64,000 nt of DNA from CAUZIR01 sp965250195 (GTDB lineage Bacteria; Chloroflexota; Dehalococcoidia; Lucifugimonadales; UBA2962), in the NCBI GenBank assembly GCA_965250195.1, contig OZ252295.1, forward strand, positions 558,001 through 622,000. Reading direction: 5' to 3'. Below, piece by piece: positions 1 through 8,210 of this stretch. Position 1 is the first letter of the stretch. Each line of letters begins with the position of its first letter. Both the position numbers and the translations under genes were made by a program. Below the pieces are notes generated by a model. That model was not told where the DNA came from and made no database searches. It saw only the letters and a program-made list of their open reading frames with translations.

Positions 1-98
1 CTCAGGCTGGCCAACTTTCCGATTGGGCACTTTCGGAAAGTCAGCTACATATGACGGGCCAGGTCGTCCACCTCGACGGAGGTAGGACGGCGAAGTAA
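1..98 (+). CDS. SDR-family oxidoreductase, C-terminal end only (partial at window edge)
   Basis: The reading frame ending at TAA 96-98 gives HMTGQVVHLDGGRTAK, which matches the usual C-terminal signature of short-chain dehydrogenases (TGQ-x-x-x-x-DGG). The rest lies outside the window, so cofactor and active-site motifs cannot be checked, and the bases before about 40 fit the family poorly. It sits 33 bases upstream of a phosphotriesterase-like gene. The same two families are paired again at 61.5-63.3 kb, in the opposite order, which supports a shared catabolic role. Substrate unknown. Confidence 0.5.
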   Translation, partial: QAGQLSDWALSESQLHMTGQVVHLDGGRTAK

Positions 99-131
99 GC
101 TGTCGCCGATTTCGATCACGAGGAGAACCCA

Positions 132-1193
132 ATGAGCCCACGCGGATCCTCTGGCAAAGTCCAGACCGTCCTCGGCGAGGTCGAGCCGGGCAGCCTCGGC
201 GTCACGCTGACCCACGAGCACCTGCTCGTCGACGCGCGCTGTTACTTCCAGATGCCGGAGGAGGCGTCCGAGCGCTGGTACGTCGACCGGCCCGTCACCT
301 TCGGCACGCTGTCCAAGATCAAGACGATCCACTACACCAACAAGGACAACCAGATGCTCCTCGACGAGCGCTTCGCCGTTGAGGAGGTCCTCAAGTACCG
401 GTACGCCGGCGGCGATAGCGTAGTCGACACTACCAGCATCGGCATCGGCCGCGACCCGCTCGCCCTGGCCCGCATCTCACGTGCCACCGGCCTGAACGTC
501 GTCCTGGGCGCCTCCCACTACGTGCCGGAGGCCCACCCGGCTGACATGGACGACCTCAGCGAGGAGTCGATAGCCCAGCGCATCATCGACGACGTGACCT
601 TCGGCGTCGGGGACACCGGTATCAAGTCGGGCGTGATAGGCGAGGTCGGCAACCACACCCCGCTGTCCGAGAACATGCGGAAGGTGCTGAGGGCGTCAGC
701 CCATGCGCAGGTCGAAACCGGCGCGCCCATCCTCATCCACCCCGGCATCCACCCCGACACCCCGCTGGAGATCATCAAGGTCCTGACCGACGCCGGGGCC
801 AAGGCGGAGCAGGTCATCATGGGGCACCTCGACACCATCCGGCCCATGTCGGCCATCAAGGAGCTGGCCTCGACCGGCTGTTACCTCGAGTACGACCGGT
901 TCGGGGGCGAGTACACCGGCATGGGCTTCCGGTCGGGCGACTACGAGACAACCAACGTCAGCGACGTGCAGCGCATGGAGTCGCTGGAGTACCTCATCAA
1001 CGAGGGCTTCGGCGAGCGCATCACCATCGCCCACGACGTGTGTTGGAAGACGGACACCATCCCCTACGGCGGCAAGGGCTACGCCCACATACTGGAGTCG
1101 ATAGTCCCCCGCATGAGAAGGCGCGGCTTCACCGACCAGCACCTCGACGACATCCTCGTCAACAACCCGGCGAGAGCGCTCACCTTCGCTTAG
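132..1193 (+). CDS. Phosphotriesterase-family metal-dependent hydrolase
   Basis: The 353-residue protein belongs to the phosphotriesterase (PTE/PHP/lactonase) branch of the amidohydrolase superfamily, a binuclear-metal TIM barrel. Visible motifs are THEHLL near residue 28 (HxH metal ligands), IGEVG where the family has its bridging Lys or Glu (here Glu, as in PHP-type members), HPGIHP, GHLD and HDVC (C-terminal metal-binding Asp). Start ATG 132 has GAGGAGAA upstream. Length is normal for the family. No signal peptide, so cytoplasmic. It follows an SDR tail and is followed by two gene fragments. A paralogue with the same THEHL and YGGKGYAHI-type motifs lies at 61510-62556. The substrate (lactone, ester or organophosphate) cannot be read from sequence. 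Confidence 0.88.
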   Translation: MSPRGSSGKVQTVLGEVEPGSLGVTLTHEHLLVDARCYFQMPEEASERWYVDRPVTFGTLSKIKTIHYTNKDNQMLLDERFAVEEVLKYRYAGGDSVVDTTSIGIGRDPLALARISRATGLNVVLGASHYVPEAHPADMDDLSEESIAQRIIDDVTFGVGDTGIKSGVIGEVGNHTPLSENMRKVLRASAHAQVETGAPILIHPGIHPDTPLEIIKVLTDAGAKAEQVIMGHLDTIRPMSAIKELASTGCYLEYDRFGGEYTGMGFRSGDYETTNVSDVQRMESLEYLINEGFGERITIAHDVCWKTDTIPYGGKGYAHILESIVPRMRRRGFTDQHLDDILVNNPARALTFA

Positions 1194-1475
1194 CTCGCCA
1201 GCAGCTCCCGCAGGGCCCGGTCGATGAAGTCGGTGTCCTCGGGATTGCGCCCGGGTCCCTCGGCGCCGTGGCCCCAAATCGAAGGGGTCGGTCTCGGCTC
1301 GGCGTCGGGCATGTGCCCGACCTCGATCTCGTTGTCGGCGACCGGGAAGTACTGGTCTGTCTCCGACGGCATGACGATGGCGCGGGCTTTGATCGCCCCC
1401 AGCGCCCGCTCGACGTCGCCGCCGTACCGGGGATTCGCGCTGACCGTCGCCGACGCCCACGTCCTGCCCCTCGCC
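1190..1475 (-). pseudogene. C-terminal fragment of a homoserine O-acetyltransferase-like alpha/beta hydrolase
   Basis: On the minus strand the last about 90 codons read as the C-terminal quarter of an alpha/beta hydrolase of the MetX-like type: NPRYGGDVERALG, then MPSETDQYFP (region of the catalytic Asp) and SIWGHGAEGPGRN (catalytic His). No upstream two thirds, nucleophile elbow or start codon is present. Similarity stops near 1475, where a fragment of an unrelated gene begins on the plus strand. The stop at 1190-1192 overlaps the stop of the phosphotriesterase-like gene. I read it as a truncated remnant left by a deletion or rearrangement. Confidence 0.7.
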
Positions 1476-1481
1476 TCCGGG

Positions 1482-1759
1482 ACGGGAACTTCCTGGACAT
1501 GTGGGAGGGCTTCCTGCGCCCGTGCGCCATAGCCCAGGCCCCCGACGGCTTGTTCTTCGTCCCCGAGTTTCACAGCCGCGTGACCGTCCTCGACCCCGAG
1601 GGTGGAGTGCTCGCGCGCTGGGGCGGAGAGGAGAGCCGCGAGCCCGGCAAATTCGTCGCTCCGCACGACGTGGCCGTGGACTCTAAGGGCGACGTGTACG
1701 TGGGAGAGGTTACGGAGGGCAAGCGGGTCCAGAAGTTCGCCCGCGAGCGCCCTACCTAA
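1482..1759 (+). pseudogene. C-terminal fragment of an NHL-repeat (beta-propeller) protein
   Basis: The frame ending at TAA 1757-1759 encodes about 90 residues with NHL-type propeller blades: AIAQAPDGLFFVPEF, RVTVLDPEGG, APHDVAVDSKGDVYVGEV and a closing KFARERP. Proteins of this kind (peptidylglycine-lyase-like propellers) are normally about 300 residues, so the N-terminal two thirds is missing. No convincing start codon or ribosome site precedes it. It abuts the hydrolase fragment at about 1475-1482, which looks like a deletion junction joining two convergently truncated genes. Confidence 0.65.
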
Positions 1760-1845
1760 CTGGATTCCAATCTGTCGACAATCGTGCTACGTGGCAACAT
1801 AGGGGTACGGGCCCGCGGGCGAAAGTCGGGCAGATTTGGAAAGCT

Positions 1846-2802
1846 TTAGAAGATCGCTATGGGGTTAACCGGGCAGCCGGTCCCGCCGACGATGCGCAAC
1901 GGCCCCATGTTGACCATGAACTCCCACCGATTGCGCTCGGAGCAGGCCGCCGCCAGATCCTCCAGGTTGGCGTTGTCCAAAATCCACACGCCCATGCGGA
2001 TGAGCGCCACCTGGTGGATGGGGCTGGTAACGGTCGGGTAGGACGCAGGCATCATGTCGTTTGCCGTGTCCGTCCCCAGCACCGCGACGTCGCGCTCGCT
2101 AAGCAGCGGCAGCACCGCCGCCTGGCAGGCCGTCGAGCCGTCGACTGCGGGGTTGAACGGGCCCTCGGTGTTCGTGCGGTGCAGCTGGCCGGTTCGGATC
2201 AGCAGGATGTCGCCGGGCTCGACCTTGAACCCGCACCTCTCCTCGGCGGCCAGTATGTCTGACGGCATTACACCCTGGTCGCGGTCGAGCCAGTCGACGC
2301 CCCGCACCAGCGGCACGTCCACCAGCACGCCCCGGCCTACGATGCCGTCGCGAGCGTTGTCTATCGAGTTGACGGTGGCGCCGTGGTTGGTGGAGACCAT
2401 CGACGACGGCCGGCCGTTGTACATCTGCCCGTTCCAGAAGAGGTGGGCCGTGGAGTCGAGGTGGGTGATGTGGTAGCCGTGGTACACCATCGACACATAT
2501 TCGATGGCGACCTGGGTGCCGAAGTCGGTGTGCTTTTCGTGGTGGGTCCAGCCCTCGCCGCTCTCCAGCATCAAACGTACGGTCGGCCTGTAGACCTCCG
2601 CGTCGTTGTTGGTGTCCAGCGGGCGGGAGCAGGTGACGGTTGTGCCGTCCTGGACGAGCGCGGTCGCCGCCTTGACCTTCTCCGGCGTGATCAGGTTGAG
2701 CGCGCCGAGCTCGTCGTCCTCTCCCCACCGGCCCCAGTTGCTCAGGCTGTCCATCCAGCCGATGATCTCTTCTTCCGTGGGTACGGCTTGGTGGTCGGTC
2801 AT
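1846..2802 (-). CDS. Cyclase-family (kynurenine-formamidase-like) metal-dependent hydrolase
   Basis: The 318-residue protein carries the metal-binding signature of the cyclase family (PF04199) as HITHLDSTAHLFW, plus the usual GRGVLVDV, GDILLIRTG, VLGTDTAND and HQVALIRMGVWILDNANLE blocks. Members hydrolyse cyclic or aryl amides and are often found in amide or arylformamide breakdown. Start ATG 2802 has AGGAGA five bases upstream, and longer readings of the frame have no such site. No signal peptide. It stands alone between the NHL remnant and the first att-like repeat. The substrate is not determinable from sequence. Confidence 0.85.
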   Translation of the reverse strand: MTDHQAVPTEEEIIGWMDSLSNWGRWGEDDELGALNLITPEKVKAATALVQDGTTVTCSRPLDTNNDAEVYRPTVRLMLESGEGWTHHEKHTDFGTQVAIEYVSMVYHGYHITHLDSTAHLFWNGQMYNGRPSSMVSTNHGATVNSIDNARDGIVGRGVLVDVPLVRGVDWLDRDQGVMPSDILAAEERCGFKVEPGDILLIRTGQLHRTNTEGPFNPAVDGSTACQAAVLPLLSERDVAVLGTDTANDMMPASYPTVTSPIHQVALIRMGVWILDNANLEDLAAACSERNRWEFMVNMGPLRIVGGTGCPVNPIAIF

Positions 2803-2907
2803 GGCAATTCTCCTGGGGTCGGGATCGACCGGGCGGTAGTTTAGCAGAGCGCCTCCCGGGCTCTGCCGTTGCCTCACGATCAGAATTGGCGCCAATCGGC
2901 CGTGTTT

Positions 2908-2942
2908 CAGGAGTAGTTCGACCCTCCTCCGTCTCCACCACA
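2908..2942 (+). repeat. tmRNA-3'-end-like att repeat, copy A (plus orientation)
   Basis: CAGGAGTAGTTCGACCCTCC followed by CCGTCTCCACCA resembles the T-arm and CCA-ending acceptor of a tmRNA or tRNA. The same core occurs on the minus strand at 15055, 21381, 32329 and 39704. This is the only copy on the plus strand. It lies between the cyclase gene and the start of the primase/recombinase block, so it probably marks the left edge of that insertion. The RNA identity is inferred from the CGTCTCC-RCCA end. No complete RNA gene is attached. Confidence 0.55.
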
Positions 2943-3134
2943 AGCTCTTCAAACTTAAATACGGACCGACCAGTTCGGCTACGAGAACGCCCCGGGGAGG
3001 CGGTGCTAACTGAAAACGACCACCCGGGTACGTTTGTGGCACCTAAGTGCTCTGAGTAAAGTACTCGTCGCTCAGTGACGCATTCGGGATTGACCAGAAC
3101 TGCAATTCCAGGCCGATCCTGACCGACGCGTATA

Positions 3135-4094
3135 GTGCTTGTATACACGAACGAGCATTCTGCGATGGCCCTATTTAGCGACGACCTTTGGCTAATTTCC
3201 GTCCAGCGAAACCGTGACCAATTCGGTGACGCATTCGGCATTGCCTTAACTGCACTGGCAGCCTTGATCGATACGGACCGCCCCGGCATCGGATATTCTA
3301 ACGTCCAAAGAGAGTTCTACGACGTTGAGGCCGCCTACCTCGACAGTGACTTTCCGAAGTTGCTCGAAGACCGCATTCGATTGGCTCTTAGCGCTTTAGG
3401 AGACCGTGCCGAGTTAACGAGACGGTATCGAATGCACTACAAAAGTCGGAAACAAGAGGTGTTAGACAGCCCCTCTCTCGTACATGAATTGCTGGTGAAA
3501 TCTCTCCCGGATAGCACCTACGAAGAGGTGACCAAAATGCCGGAGCCAGATCTCGACCTCAGGTTCTTAGTTGAAGGTTCGGTCTTGAATGACCACTGGC
3601 TCAATGGGGCCGAGGTTGGTATGCAGGCGCAGCTGTCCCTGCTCGCGCTCCGCTGGATGCCAATCCACATCTGGAACGCGTCAGATGCCGTGGACAAATT
3701 CCCGGAGTTGCGTTCCCTGATCAAGCCCGGCAAGGAGTATGAGCCAACAACCCACAATGGCCGAGTCTTGGTCAGGGCAGCCAAGGGCATCATCAAGGCC
3801 GACGGCATGTCGAAACACCACTTGAGCACCATTTACTGCGACGTCGCGATGTGGGCGATGATCGAAGCCCGTTACAACGGGGTGGTGCCGAGGGCGCTGC
3901 AAGAAGGTTCCGATTTCCGGCACAGGTTCGGGTTCGTCGGTCGCCGGGAGGTCTACCGGCGAATCGCCGTATTCGACAAAGCATTAGGAATCGTGAGGCG
4001 CGATCGACCCGAACGTCAGCGCCCCGAGCCCAGGGATGTCATCGAGCCACCTATAACCATCGCACCGACCAGAAACGCGACCTGGTATCGGTAA
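3135..4094 (+). CDS. Hypothetical protein of the integrative-element block
   Basis: A 319-residue reading frame of unknown family, rich in charged residues, without signal peptide or membrane segment. It has no motif I recognise. It is the first gene inside the block and precedes the primase-helicase by 104 bases, so a role in element maintenance is possible. GTG 3135 or ATG 3165 could be the start. The ATG gives MALFSDDLWL. The C-terminus (from about residue 290) is proline- and arginine-rich and looks disordered. TTGACC at about 3092 may be part of a promoter, but no well-spaced -10 was found. Confidence 0.6.
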   Translation: MLVYTNEHSAMALFSDDLWLISVQRNRDQFGDAFGIALTALAALIDTDRPGIGYSNVQREFYDVEAAYLDSDFPKLLEDRIRLALSALGDRAELTRRYRMHYKSRKQEVLDSPSLVHELLVKSLPDSTYEEVTKMPEPDLDLRFLVEGSVLNDHWLNGAEVGMQAQLSLLALRWMPIHIWNASDAVDKFPELRSLIKPGKEYEPTTHNGRVLVRAAKGIIKADGMSKHHLSTIYCDVAMWAMIEARYNGVVPRALQEGSDFRHRFGFVGRREVYRRIAVFDKALGIVRRDRPERQRPEPRDVIEPPITIAPTRNATWYR

Positions 4095-4198
4095 TCCCGC
4101 CATCGGGGGATAGTCCGCTGTCGGCATTGATCTGCGTGCGCGTTTTTCCCCCACAGGACTCGCTACTCAACTGACCGTACGGTGCCCACGCTTAATGC

Positions 4199-5236
4199 AT
4201 GGCACCGGCAGAACAAGGCATGGGTTCCGGAAACCCTCTATTGCCTGGCATCCTGGGCGCCCTCGGCAAGGTCAAAGGACCCGACCGTAACGGGTGGTAC
4301 ACCGCACTCTGCCCGTTTCACGACGACGTTCGAACCCCGAACCTGAGGTTCAACGAAAAGGGATTCAAGTGCTTCGCCTGCAACACGTCTGGCTCTCTGC
4401 TCATGCTGGCCAATCGCCTCGGAGTGAATCGCTTGTCGGTGGCGCCCACCGGGTTGTCGATCGCGGAGTTGAGCGCTTCAAAACGGGTCCCTGAGGCATT
4501 CCTCCAAGAACAAGGCGTCCGCAAAGGGGTGATCGGGTCAGGCCCCGACCGGCGGGAATGCGTAGACATTCCATATTACAACTCAGCGGGCGAGCTGATA
4601 GCGGTTCGTAAGCGTCTTGCCCTGTCCGGTAAGGACCGCTTCCGCTGGCGGAAAAACGACAAACCTTTCCTCTACGGGTTGTGGCACCTAACCCAATTGG
4701 AGTCCGGCGACTCTGTCTGGCTGGTTGAAGGCGAGTCGGATTGCTGGGCGCTGTGGCACCAGGGTTTCAGTGCCGTCGGCGTGCCCGGTTCCAGCAGTTG
4801 GAAGGATGAATACTCAGACTTCCTTAGCAGTTTCGAAATCTTCCTCTGGGTAGAGCCCGACCAAGGGGGCCAGACTCTCCTCAAGGCAGTCTCGGCAACC
4901 CTCCCGGACGCCAGGGTGATCACGGCGCCAGCCGGAATCAAAGACCCATCAGAGCTCCATTTAATGGACGCTGAAGGCTTTACTACCCGAATCAAACAAC
5001 TCTCCGAGGCGGCTCAGCCCGCATCGGCGTTAGCACAGGACCATGTCGAAGCAGAAGCCTCCAAGCTCTGGACTCAAGTACACGACCTAGCCAACTCGTC
5101 CGACCTCATCAGAAAGCTGGCGGGGGAAATTACGGCGCGGGGTTATGCAGGCGACCCAAGGCCGGTGGTCCTGGTCTACATCGCGATCACCAGCCGGCTC
5201 CTCGACAGGCCGCCGAATGTCATCTTCATTTCTTAA
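4199..5236 (+). CDS. DNA primase-like protein, CHC2 zinc finger plus TOPRIM (N-terminal half of a split primase-helicase)
   Basis: The protein starts with a CHC2-type zinc finger (CPFH at about residue 38 and CFAC at about 58), followed by a TOPRIM domain with the acidic motif WLVEGESD and a later VEPDQGG. This is the arrangement of phage and plasmid primases of the DnaG/gp4 type that prime replication. The frame ends at TAA 5234-5236, but the next codons in the same frame read SASGKSAAVGAA, a Walker A loop. The original gene was therefore almost certainly one primase-helicase running to 6622, now cut by one nonsense codon at the P-loop. No clear ribosome site is visible at 4199. Confidence 0.75.
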   Translation: MAPAEQGMGSGNPLLPGILGALGKVKGPDRNGWYTALCPFHDDVRTPNLRFNEKGFKCFACNTSGSLLMLANRLGVNRLSVAPTGLSIAELSASKRVPEAFLQEQGVRKGVIGSGPDRRECVDIPYYNSAGELIAVRKRLALSGKDRFRWRKNDKPFLYGLWHLTQLESGDSVWLVEGESDCWALWHQGFSAVGVPGSSSWKDEYSDFLSSFEIFLWVEPDQGGQTLLKAVSATLPDARVITAPAGIKDPSELHLMDAEGFTTRIKQLSEAAQPASALAQDHVEAEASKLWTQVHDLANSSDLIRKLAGEITARGYAGDPRPVVLVYIAITSRLLDRPPNVIFIS

Positions 5237-5275
5237 AGCGCGTCCGGTAAGAGCGCGGCGGTTGGCGCGGCCCTC

Positions 5276-6622
5276 GTGTTCTTTCCCCCTGAGGCTATCT
5301 ACATTACGTCGGCTTCTTCGCCTAGGGCGTTCATCTACTCGACCGAGTCCTTCGAACACCGCACCATCATCATGGGAGAGGCCGATTCGATTCCGGAAGA
5401 CGGATCGGCCGCGTCTGCGTTCCGGTCGTTGATCGCGGACTCCCGGCTGCTCTATGACGTCGTAGAGCCGCGCCGAGACGGGCGGTCGGAGACGCGGCGC
5501 ATCGAGAAGGAAGGGCCCACGAACATCGTCACCACGAGCACGAAGCCCCTTCGAGAGCAGGCCAGCACCAGGGTGCTCATCGCGTCGATTCCGGATTCGC
5601 CCGGCCAGACCGAACAGGTCCTAGAGGTCATCGCTCGCGAGTTCATGAGCCCAACCATCCTTGGTGAACCACAACAATGGGTCGATCTACAGCGCTGGTT
5701 GGCCCTCACCGGATCGACGCAGGTGGCCGTCCCGTATGCCGGCCGACTGGCACTCGCCATGCCCAACGGCCCCGTACGTCTCAGGCGGGATTTCAAAAGC
5801 ATTCTCACCGTGGTCACCTCGTTTGCCCTCCTTCACCAGGCCCAGAGAGACCGAGACGAAGATGGCCGCATTCTGGCAACCCCCGAGGACTACGAGTTAA
5901 CCAGATGGCTGATTGGCGAGTACTTCATTTCGACCGTCTCCGATGGTGTGACACCGACCGTTCGAGAAACCGCAGAGGCTGTCGCCAAGCTCCATAAACA
6001 AGAAGGCCACATTACTGGTGCTCGACTGGCCGAGCACTTGTCGCTCGCTCGTTCCTCGGTCGATTACAGGGTCAAAGCCGCCCTACGTGGAGGCTGGATT
6101 GTCGATGCCCGCAAGGCAAAGAGTGGGCCTCTTCAATTAGGCCCGGGGGCGCCACTACCTGAAGTGCAGCCTCTGCCGGACCTCTTTGGGGTCGGAACAG
6201 CTAGCGATTTGGTATCGAATGTTCGAACAGCAGGCCGTGAACCAGTTCCCCAAGGCGTTCCCTTCGATTCGAATGCGGGTTCGAAAGGCCGACTCATCGC
6301 GGAACCGACGCACCGTGACGAACCTGATTCGAACCTCCTTTCGAATCCCGATGAACCGCATGGCCAAGCCGTTGATGGCCTCGCGATTCGAACGTTCGGC
6401 TCTGAGCCGGGTGTATCTCTCCCCCTACCGCCAGAGCGCCGCAAAACGGACCTGGGCGTTATCGAGTGGAGCGCGCAAACGTGGGCGACATCGGTAACCC
6501 CGCTATGGCGGTCAATCCTTGATCGGGCCCAAGCCGAAAGCGACGTACGAAAACAGGAGTTCGCCATCTGGATGCTTTCTGAAGTCCTCAGGGACCCCTC
6601 ATTCGACGAGGTGGCCGTATGA
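5276..6622 (+). CDS. Helicase/ATPase half of the split primase-helicase
   Basis: This frame is identical to that of the primase half. Codons 5237-5275 (Walker A SASGKSAAVG) lie between the stop and the first usable start, GTG 5276. An ATG at about 5372 is an alternative. The reading IIMGEADSI just after the P-loop region fits a Walker B-type segment. The middle (about residues 180-270) has a winged-helix look (ETAEAVAKLHKQEGHITGARLAEHLSLARSSVDYRV). If translated separately, the product would lack the P-loop and so could not bind ATP normally. Its 3' end overlaps the Mom-like gene by ATGA. Either a decayed gene or a readthrough product. Confidence 0.6.
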   Translation: MFFPPEAIYITSASSPRAFIYSTESFEHRTIIMGEADSIPEDGSAASAFRSLIADSRLLYDVVEPRRDGRSETRRIEKEGPTNIVTTSTKPLREQASTRVLIASIPDSPGQTEQVLEVIAREFMSPTILGEPQQWVDLQRWLALTGSTQVAVPYAGRLALAMPNGPVRLRRDFKSILTVVTSFALLHQAQRDRDEDGRILATPEDYELTRWLIGEYFISTVSDGVTPTVRETAEAVAKLHKQEGHITGARLAEHLSLARSSVDYRVKAALRGGWIVDARKAKSGPLQLGPGAPLPEVQPLPDLFGVGTASDLVSNVRTAGREPVPQGVPFDSNAGSKGRLIAEPTHRDEPDSNLLSNPDEPHGQAVDGLAIRTFGSEPGVSLPLPPERRKTDLGVIEWSAQTWATSVTPLWRSILDRAQAESDVRKQEFAIWMLSEVLRDPSFDEVAV

Positions 6623-7314
6623 CCAGCGCCGGAAGTGCAGTAGCGGCACGGCCCGCATACCGGCGGGCAGGGGGCGGTGCGACTCCGACCCCGGCGCTCC
6701 ACGACCTGAGAGTGGAGTCCATAGCTATACGGGTGGCCAGGTCGATCGTAGTGCACTTCCACTACCTCCGCTCGATGCCGGGCGGCACGAAGCTGGCATT
6801 CGGAGTGATGGTGGGCCGGTCTCTCATGGGGGTGGTCACGTTCGGCGTGGGGCCGATGAACGCCCACCGCCTAGTCCAAGGCCTGGACCGCAACGACATG
6901 GCGACCCTGACCAGACTGTGGCTCTCTGACGACCTCCCGACGAACTCGGAGAGCAGGGTGATCGGGGTGGTGGTCAGGGCTCTCCGCAAACACACGTCTC
7001 TGAGGGCCCTCATCTCCTACGCTGACCCATCCCACGGGCACGTCGGCACCATCTACCAGGCTGCCGGGTGGCTCTACACCGGGACTTGCCAGGCCACCTC
7101 ACTAATCGACATCGGAGACGGCAAGCTCCATCACTCCCGCGGCCTCGGCTACACGTATGGCACTCATCCGGTGCGTCACTTCCGGCGGCATGGATTGAAC
7201 GCCATAACTGTGCCGCAAACCGCGAAGCACCGGTACTTAAAGCTGCTCGACGACTCGCTGACCGGACAGGTAAACGTCCCGCTGCTGCCGTACCCAAAAA
7301 AGGAGACTCTGTGA
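6619..7314 (+). CDS. Mom-like DNA adenine modification protein (GNAT-fold)
   Basis: Residues about 45-165 resemble the phage Mu Mom family, which modifies adenine in phage DNA to block restriction. Visible are HYLRS, an FGVMVG...GVVTFG sheet, TRLWLSDDLPTNSESR and the hallmark ALISYADPSHGHVGTIYQ followed by GWLYTG. The first 35 residues are low-complexity and could be an extension. The start overlaps the helicase stop (ATGA), and the stop overlaps the ParB-like start (TGATG), so the gene is translationally coupled in a long operon. Adenine modification is known for the family. The activity of this copy is inferred. Its presence suggests the element protects its own DNA. Confidence 0.72.
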   Translation: MTSAGSAVAARPAYRRAGGGATPTPALHDLRVESIAIRVARSIVVHFHYLRSMPGGTKLAFGVMVGRSLMGVVTFGVGPMNAHRLVQGLDRNDMATLTRLWLSDDLPTNSESRVIGVVVRALRKHTSLRALISYADPSHGHVGTIYQAAGWLYTGTCQATSLIDIGDGKLHHSRGLGYTYGTHPVRHFRRHGLNAITVPQTAKHRYLKLLDDSLTGQVNVPLLPYPKKETL

Positions 7315-7955
7315 TGGAGATCCGACACCTGGCCCTCGGCCAGCTCGTCAAAGCGCCCTTCAATCCCAATCGCATGGACGCCCCCATGCGCAAACGGCTC
7401 GACGAGAGCTACGACCGCTTCGGCATGGTGCAGAACTTGGTCGCGCGTCAAATAAGCAAAGACAAATACGAAGTGCTCTCCGGCAACCAGCGCCTGGCCC
7501 TGCTCGCTGAACGAAGCATCACCGAGGCCCCGTGCGTGATCGTCGACGTCAATGACGCCCAAGCTCGGCTTCTGATGCAGGCCCTGAACAGGGTGCAGGG
7601 GGACGACGACATCGGCCTCAAGGCGGAACTCATCCGGGAGGTCCTCCAAACCATTGATCAAGAGACGGTGCTGTCCCTGCTCCCGGAGTCGGCGGAGTCG
7701 TTGGCTGCTCTGTCTTCGCTCGGCGAGGTCGATATGGCAGAGCACCTGCAAGCCTGGGACAAGGCGCAGGCCGCGCGACTCAGCCACATGACCTTCCAGC
7801 TCTCACGCGAACAGGTCGACCTCGTCGATGAGGTGATGGAGACGGCGATGGCAGGTGTCAGCGACGACGTCGAGCGAACCAACCCAAATAAGCGGGGCAA
7901 CGCCCTTTATCACCTGTGTCGGGCTTACATGAAAGAAAGAGGAGACAACTCATGA
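7314..7955 (+). CDS. ParB/Srx N-terminal-domain protein
   Basis: 213 residues. The first 90 have the ParB N-terminal (nucleotide-binding/nuclease-like) fold: LGQLVKAPFNPNRM, then YDRFGMVQNLVAR, then YEVLSGNQRLALL in place of the box II GERR motif. The C-terminal half is helical and lacks an obvious partition HTH. Such single-domain ParB proteins are common beside DNA-modification genes on phages and islands, and here it directly follows the Mom-like gene with a one-base overlap. A regulatory or DNA-binding role in modification or element maintenance is inferred. True chromosome partitioning is unlikely because no ParA is present. Confidence 0.75.
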   Translation: MEIRHLALGQLVKAPFNPNRMDAPMRKRLDESYDRFGMVQNLVARQISKDKYEVLSGNQRLALLAERSITEAPCVIVDVNDAQARLLMQALNRVQGDDDIGLKAELIREVLQTIDQETVLSLLPESAESLAALSSLGEVDMAEHLQAWDKAQAARLSHMTFQLSREQVDLVDEVMETAMAGVSDDVERTNPNKRGNALYHLCRAYMKERGDNS

Positions 7956-8173
7956 AACAGATCGGATGCCCCGTTTGCGGGTCAAAGATGGACATCTCGA
8001 CGGCGCAGAGTCGGCGGTCCAGGCGACCCAAGACTTTCCTGATGCTGACGTGCTCGTTTAAGCGCGGGCATTTCCGCGGGTTCATCAACGACGAGGTATT
8101 CGTCAGTCGGGCCCTGCAGCGCGCAGGTATGAATGGCTCAAGCGGTACGGGTACGGGTACGGGTAGGGGGTAG
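7952..8173 (+). CDS. Small zinc-ribbon-like protein
   Basis: A 73-residue basic protein beginning MKQIGCPVCGSKM, with a second cysteine/histidine site LTCSFKRGHFRG, so a single zinc ribbon is likely. AGAGGAGA precedes ATG 7952, which overlaps the ParB-like stop (ATGA). The last residues (GSSGTGTGTGRG) are encoded by a GGTACG hexamer tract at about 8143-8164, which could slip and alter the C-terminus. Function unknown. A DNA- or RNA-binding helper in the same operon is inferred. Confidence 0.65.
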   Translation: MKQIGCPVCGSKMDISTAQSRRSRRPKTFLMLTCSFKRGHFRGFINDEVFVSRALQRAGMNGSSGTGTGTGRG

Positions 8174-8210
8174 GGATCCCCCGCGAGGAAAGGGGACCGA
8201 TTTCTGTCTG

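Noticed and set aside
2099..3289. Long minus-strand frame overlapping the cyclase gene
   Set aside because: Arg/Pro-rich shadow translation of the cyclase gene. No motif, no ribosome site, and it runs through att copy A.
7314..7955. Chromosomal ParB with partition function
   Set aside because: No ParA, no parS-like repeats seen, no central HTH, and the context is DNA modification.
8143..8164. GGTACG hexamer tract as a possible phase-variation switch
   Set aside because: The unit is 6 bp, so slippage keeps the frame. It alters only a Gly/Thr tail.
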